Assembly (NCBI GenBank): GCA_000436735.1
Contig: FR887142.1
Span: forward strand, 1-7,677
Direction: 5' to 3'
Length of the DNA stretch: 7,677 nucleotides
From: Firmicutes bacterium CAG:170
GTDB taxonomy: Bacteria > Bacillota > Clostridia > Oscillospirales > Oscillospiraceae
This document shows positions 5,837 to 7,677 of this stretch, one piece after another. The position numbers were made by a program, and so were the translations under genes. The notes beneath the pieces are model-generated. The model saw only the letters and a list, made by a program, of their open reading frames with translations, was not told the origin of the DNA and did not search any database. Within the stretch, counting starts at the first letter, position 1. Each line of letters starts with the position of its first letter.

Positions 5837-7002
5837 TGAATATACTGGTGACGGGCGCGAATGGCTTTGTCGGGAGAAACCTGACCGCGCGGCTGGAAAC
5901 GCTCCGCGACGGCCGGGACAGAACGAGACCGTCGCTGCAGATCGGTGAAATTTACCGCTGCACGCGGGAAGTGTCGCCGGAGGCGCTTGCGGACTGCTGC
6001 AAAAAAACGGATCTTGTGGTGCATCTGGCGGGCGTGAACCGGCCCAAAGACCCGGAAGAATTTGCAGCCGGGAATACGGACTTCACGCGGACGCTTCTGG
6101 AAATGCTCCGGAAAAGCGGGAACCGCTGCCCGGTGCTGGTGGCGTCCTCCATTCAGGCCAGCCTAACCGGACGTTTTGCAGGAAGCCCCTACGGACAGTC
6201 CAAGAAAGCGGCGGAGGAACTGCTTCTCGCTTACGGCGAGGAAACAGGTGCAGCCGGGATGATCTACCGTCTGCCGAACCTGTTTGGCAAGTGGTGCAGG
6301 CCCAATTATAACTCTGTGGTGGCGACGTTCTGCCACAACATTTCCCGCGAGCTGCCCATTACCGTCTCCGACCCGACAGTGGAGCTGGAGCTGGTTTACA
6401 TTGATGACCTGATCGATGAAATTCTGGACGCCATGGAGGGCTGTCCCCATCGGTCGGAGGGGGCCTATTGCCGCGTTCCGGTCAGCCATCGCGTGACGCT
6501 GGGCGAGATCGTCCGGCTGCTGCACAGCTTCCACGATCAGCCGCGGACGCTCCTGCTTCCGGAAATTCCGGAGGGCAGCTTTGAGAAGAAGCTCTACAGC
6601 ACCTATCTTTCCTATCTGCCGCCGGAGAAAATTGCGTTCCCGCTGAAGATGAATGTGGACGAGCGCGGCAGCTTCACAGAACTGCTGAAAACAGCCTCCT
6701 GCGGTCAGGTCTCTGTGAATATTTCAAAGCCCGGTATCACCAAGGGGCAGCACTGGCACAACAGCAAGTGGGAGTTCTTTATGGTGGTCGCCGGGCACGG
6801 ACTGATCCAGGAGCGAAGGATCGGCTCGGATGAAAAAATCGAATTCGAGGTCAGCGGCGACCAGATTCAGGCCGTTCATATGCTGCCGGGCTATACGCAC
6901 AACATCATCAATCTGAGCGAGACGGAAAGCTTAGTGACGGTCATGTGGGCCAACGAGCTTTTTGACCCAAGCCGCCCGGATACCTACTTCGAGGAGGTGT
7001 GA
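5836..7002 (+). CDS. capF: CapF: bifunctional epimerase/reductase (SDR plus cupin), UDP-L-FucNAc pathway
   Basis: A 388-residue two-domain cytoplasmic enzyme. The N-terminal reductase has ILVTGANGFVG (3-13) for NADPH binding, VVHLAGVNRP (61-70), the serine region ASSIQAS (103-109) and the catalytic pair Y119-x-x-x-K123. RLPNLFGKWCRPNYNSVVA (145-163) is a strong CapF signature. A C-terminal cupin (about 270-388) carries the metal-site residues H306, H308 and E313 in GQHWHNSKWEFF, plus H355 in GYTHN. In the characterised Staphylococcus enzyme the cupin performs C3 epimerisation of the CapE product and the SDR domain reduces C4 with NADPH, giving UDP-2-acetamido-2,6-dideoxy-L-talose. This copy is about 19 residues longer than the staphylococcal one as I remember it (about 369). 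The extra residues lie in a loop near 20-45 and just before Y119. All visible key residues are intact. It lies between capE (1-nt overlap) and capG (2-nt gap). Confidence 0.95.
   Translation: MNILVTGANGFVGRNLTARLETLRDGRDRTRPSLQIGEIYRCTREVSPEALADCCKKTDLVVHLAGVNRPKDPEEFAAGNTDFTRTLLEMLRKSGNRCPVLVASSIQASLTGRFAGSPYGQSKKAAEELLLAYGEETGAAGMIYRLPNLFGKWCRPNYNSVVATFCHNISRELPITVSDPTVELELVYIDDLIDEILDAMEGCPHRSEGAYCRVPVSHRVTLGEIVRLLHSFHDQPRTLLLPEIPEGSFEKKLYSTYLSYLPPEKIAFPLKMNVDERGSFTELLKTASCGQVSVNISKPGITKGQHWHNSKWEFFMVVAGHGLIQERRIGSDEKIEFEVSGDQIQAVHMLPGYTHNIINLSETESLVTVMWANELFDPSRPDTYFEEV
6991..6997 (+). promoter_or_regulatory. Ribosome binding site of capG
   Basis: GAGGAGG at the 3' end of capF, 7 nt before ATG 7005. 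It supports that start for the truncated gene. Confidence 0.75.
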
Positions 7003-7004
7003 CC

Positions 7005-7677
7005 ATGGGAAAGCTGAAGCTCATGACGATCATCGGCACGCGGCCGGAGATCATCCGGCTGTCCGCCACCATAAAATGCTGCGACCGTTACTTTGACCAG
7101 ATATTGGTCCACACCGGTCAGAATTATGACTATACGCTCAATCAGGTATTCTTTGACGATCTCGGCCTCCGTGCGCCGGACTTTTATCTGAACGCCGTCG
7201 GCGACGATCTCGGCGCGACAATCGGGAACATCATCGAGCGGTCCTACAAGCTGATGGTGCAGGAGAAGCCGGACGCGGTGCTGGTTCTGGGCGATACGAA
7301 TTCCTGCCTTTCCGTGATCGGCGCGAAACGGCTGCACATCCCAATCTTCCATATGGAGGCGGGCAACCGATGCAAGGATGAGTGCCTGCCGGAGGAGACG
7401 AACCGCCGCATCGTGGATATCATCAGCGACGTCAATCTCTGCTATTCAGAGCATGCGCGGCGGTATCTGATGGAGTGCGGCCTGCCGAAGGAGCGCATAT
7501 TTGTGACCGGCAGTCCCATGGCGGAGGTGCTGCGCGCGAATCTGGAAAAGATCGAGGCAAGCGACGTTCATAAGCGGCTGGAACTGACGAAGGGACAGTA
7601 CATTTTGCTCTCCGCGCATCGGGAGGAGAATATCGATACCGACTGCAACTTTCTCCAGCTGTTTACGGCGGGGGGCG
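7005..7677 (+). CDS. capG: CapG: UDP-N-acetylglucosamine 2-epimerase family, last step to UDP-L-FucNAc (5' part only)
   Basis: The first 224 codons of a protein expected to be about 375 residues; it runs off the window without a stop. Motifs of the non-hydrolysing UDP-GlcNAc 2-epimerase family (GT-B fold, WecB-like) appear in order: GTRPEIIRLS (11-20, R13), HTGQNYDYTLNQ (36-47), LGDTNS (95-100, D97), HMEAGNRC (116-123, E118), PEETNRRIVD (129-138, E130 and R134), VTGSP (167-171) and SAHREEN (203-209, H205). By alignment from memory these correspond to WecB residues R10, D95, E117, E131, R135 and H213. GTRPEIIRLS and GNRCKDECLPEE fit CapG rather than the ManNAc-forming enzymes. In the cap pathway it inverts C2 of UDP-2-acetamido-2,6-dideoxy-L-talose to give UDP-L-FucNAc. 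It starts 2 nt after capF. The last three residues (A-G-G) deviate from the family pattern at the window edge. Confidence 0.94.
   Translation, partial: MGKLKLMTIIGTRPEIIRLSATIKCCDRYFDQILVHTGQNYDYTLNQVFFDDLGLRAPDFYLNAVGDDLGATIGNIIERSYKLMVQEKPDAVLVLGDTNSCLSVIGAKRLHIPIFHMEAGNRCKDECLPEETNRRIVDIISDVNLCYSEHARRYLMECGLPKERIFVTGSPMAEVLRANLEKIEASDVHKRLELTKGQYILLSAHREENIDTDCNFLQLFTAGG

Overview
The window reads as part of a capsule or exopolysaccharide biosynthesis locus from a Gram-positive bacterium. A gut-type clostridium (Oscillospirales-like) is the most likely source. The evidence is an EpsG-family polymerase, strong AGGAG/GGAGG ribosome binding sites, Staphylococcus-type CapE-CapF-CapG enzymes, and an upstream protein tail resembling clostridial cell-surface repeats. 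The genus cannot be fixed from the sequence alone. All genes found are on the + strand.

Layout. Bases 2-100 are the last 32 codons of an unrecognised, probably surface-associated protein. Bases 101-182 are the only real intergenic stretch; they hold a perfect 16-bp inverted repeat with no T-tract, then a ribosome binding site. Four assembly genes follow: a GT2 glycosyltransferase (183-1094), an EpsG/Wzy-like membrane polymerase (1113-2201), a GT4 glycosyltransferase (2222-3457, GTG start) and a Wzx-type flippase (3454-4827). Next comes a nucleotide-sugar module: capE (4814-5836), capF (5836-7002) and capG (7005 onward, cut by the window end). Junctions are +18 nt, +20 nt, -4 nt, -14 nt, -1 nt and +2 nt, so this is one tightly packed operon. 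No gap exceeds 300 bases. No tRNA, rRNA, CRISPR array, IS element or convincing promoter was seen.

How the genes work together. From family knowledge, CapE, CapF and CapG turn UDP-GlcNAc into UDP-N-acetyl-L-fucosamine (UDP-L-FucNAc) in the cytoplasm. The two glycosyltransferases would build a lipid-linked repeat unit, Wzx would flip it across the membrane, and the EpsG-like protein would polymerise it outside. The initiating phosphoglycosyl transferase, chain-length regulators and other transferases are not in the window.

The most notable signal that is not a gene is a sharp rise in GC content at the flippase/capE junction. It suggests a mosaic locus: a lower-GC, repeat-unit-specific segment joined to a high-GC conserved sugar-precursor cassette. 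The 125-159 hairpin is the other item worth a second look. I found no convincing evidence of a wholly new system; this is a recognisable polysaccharide locus with a few oddities.
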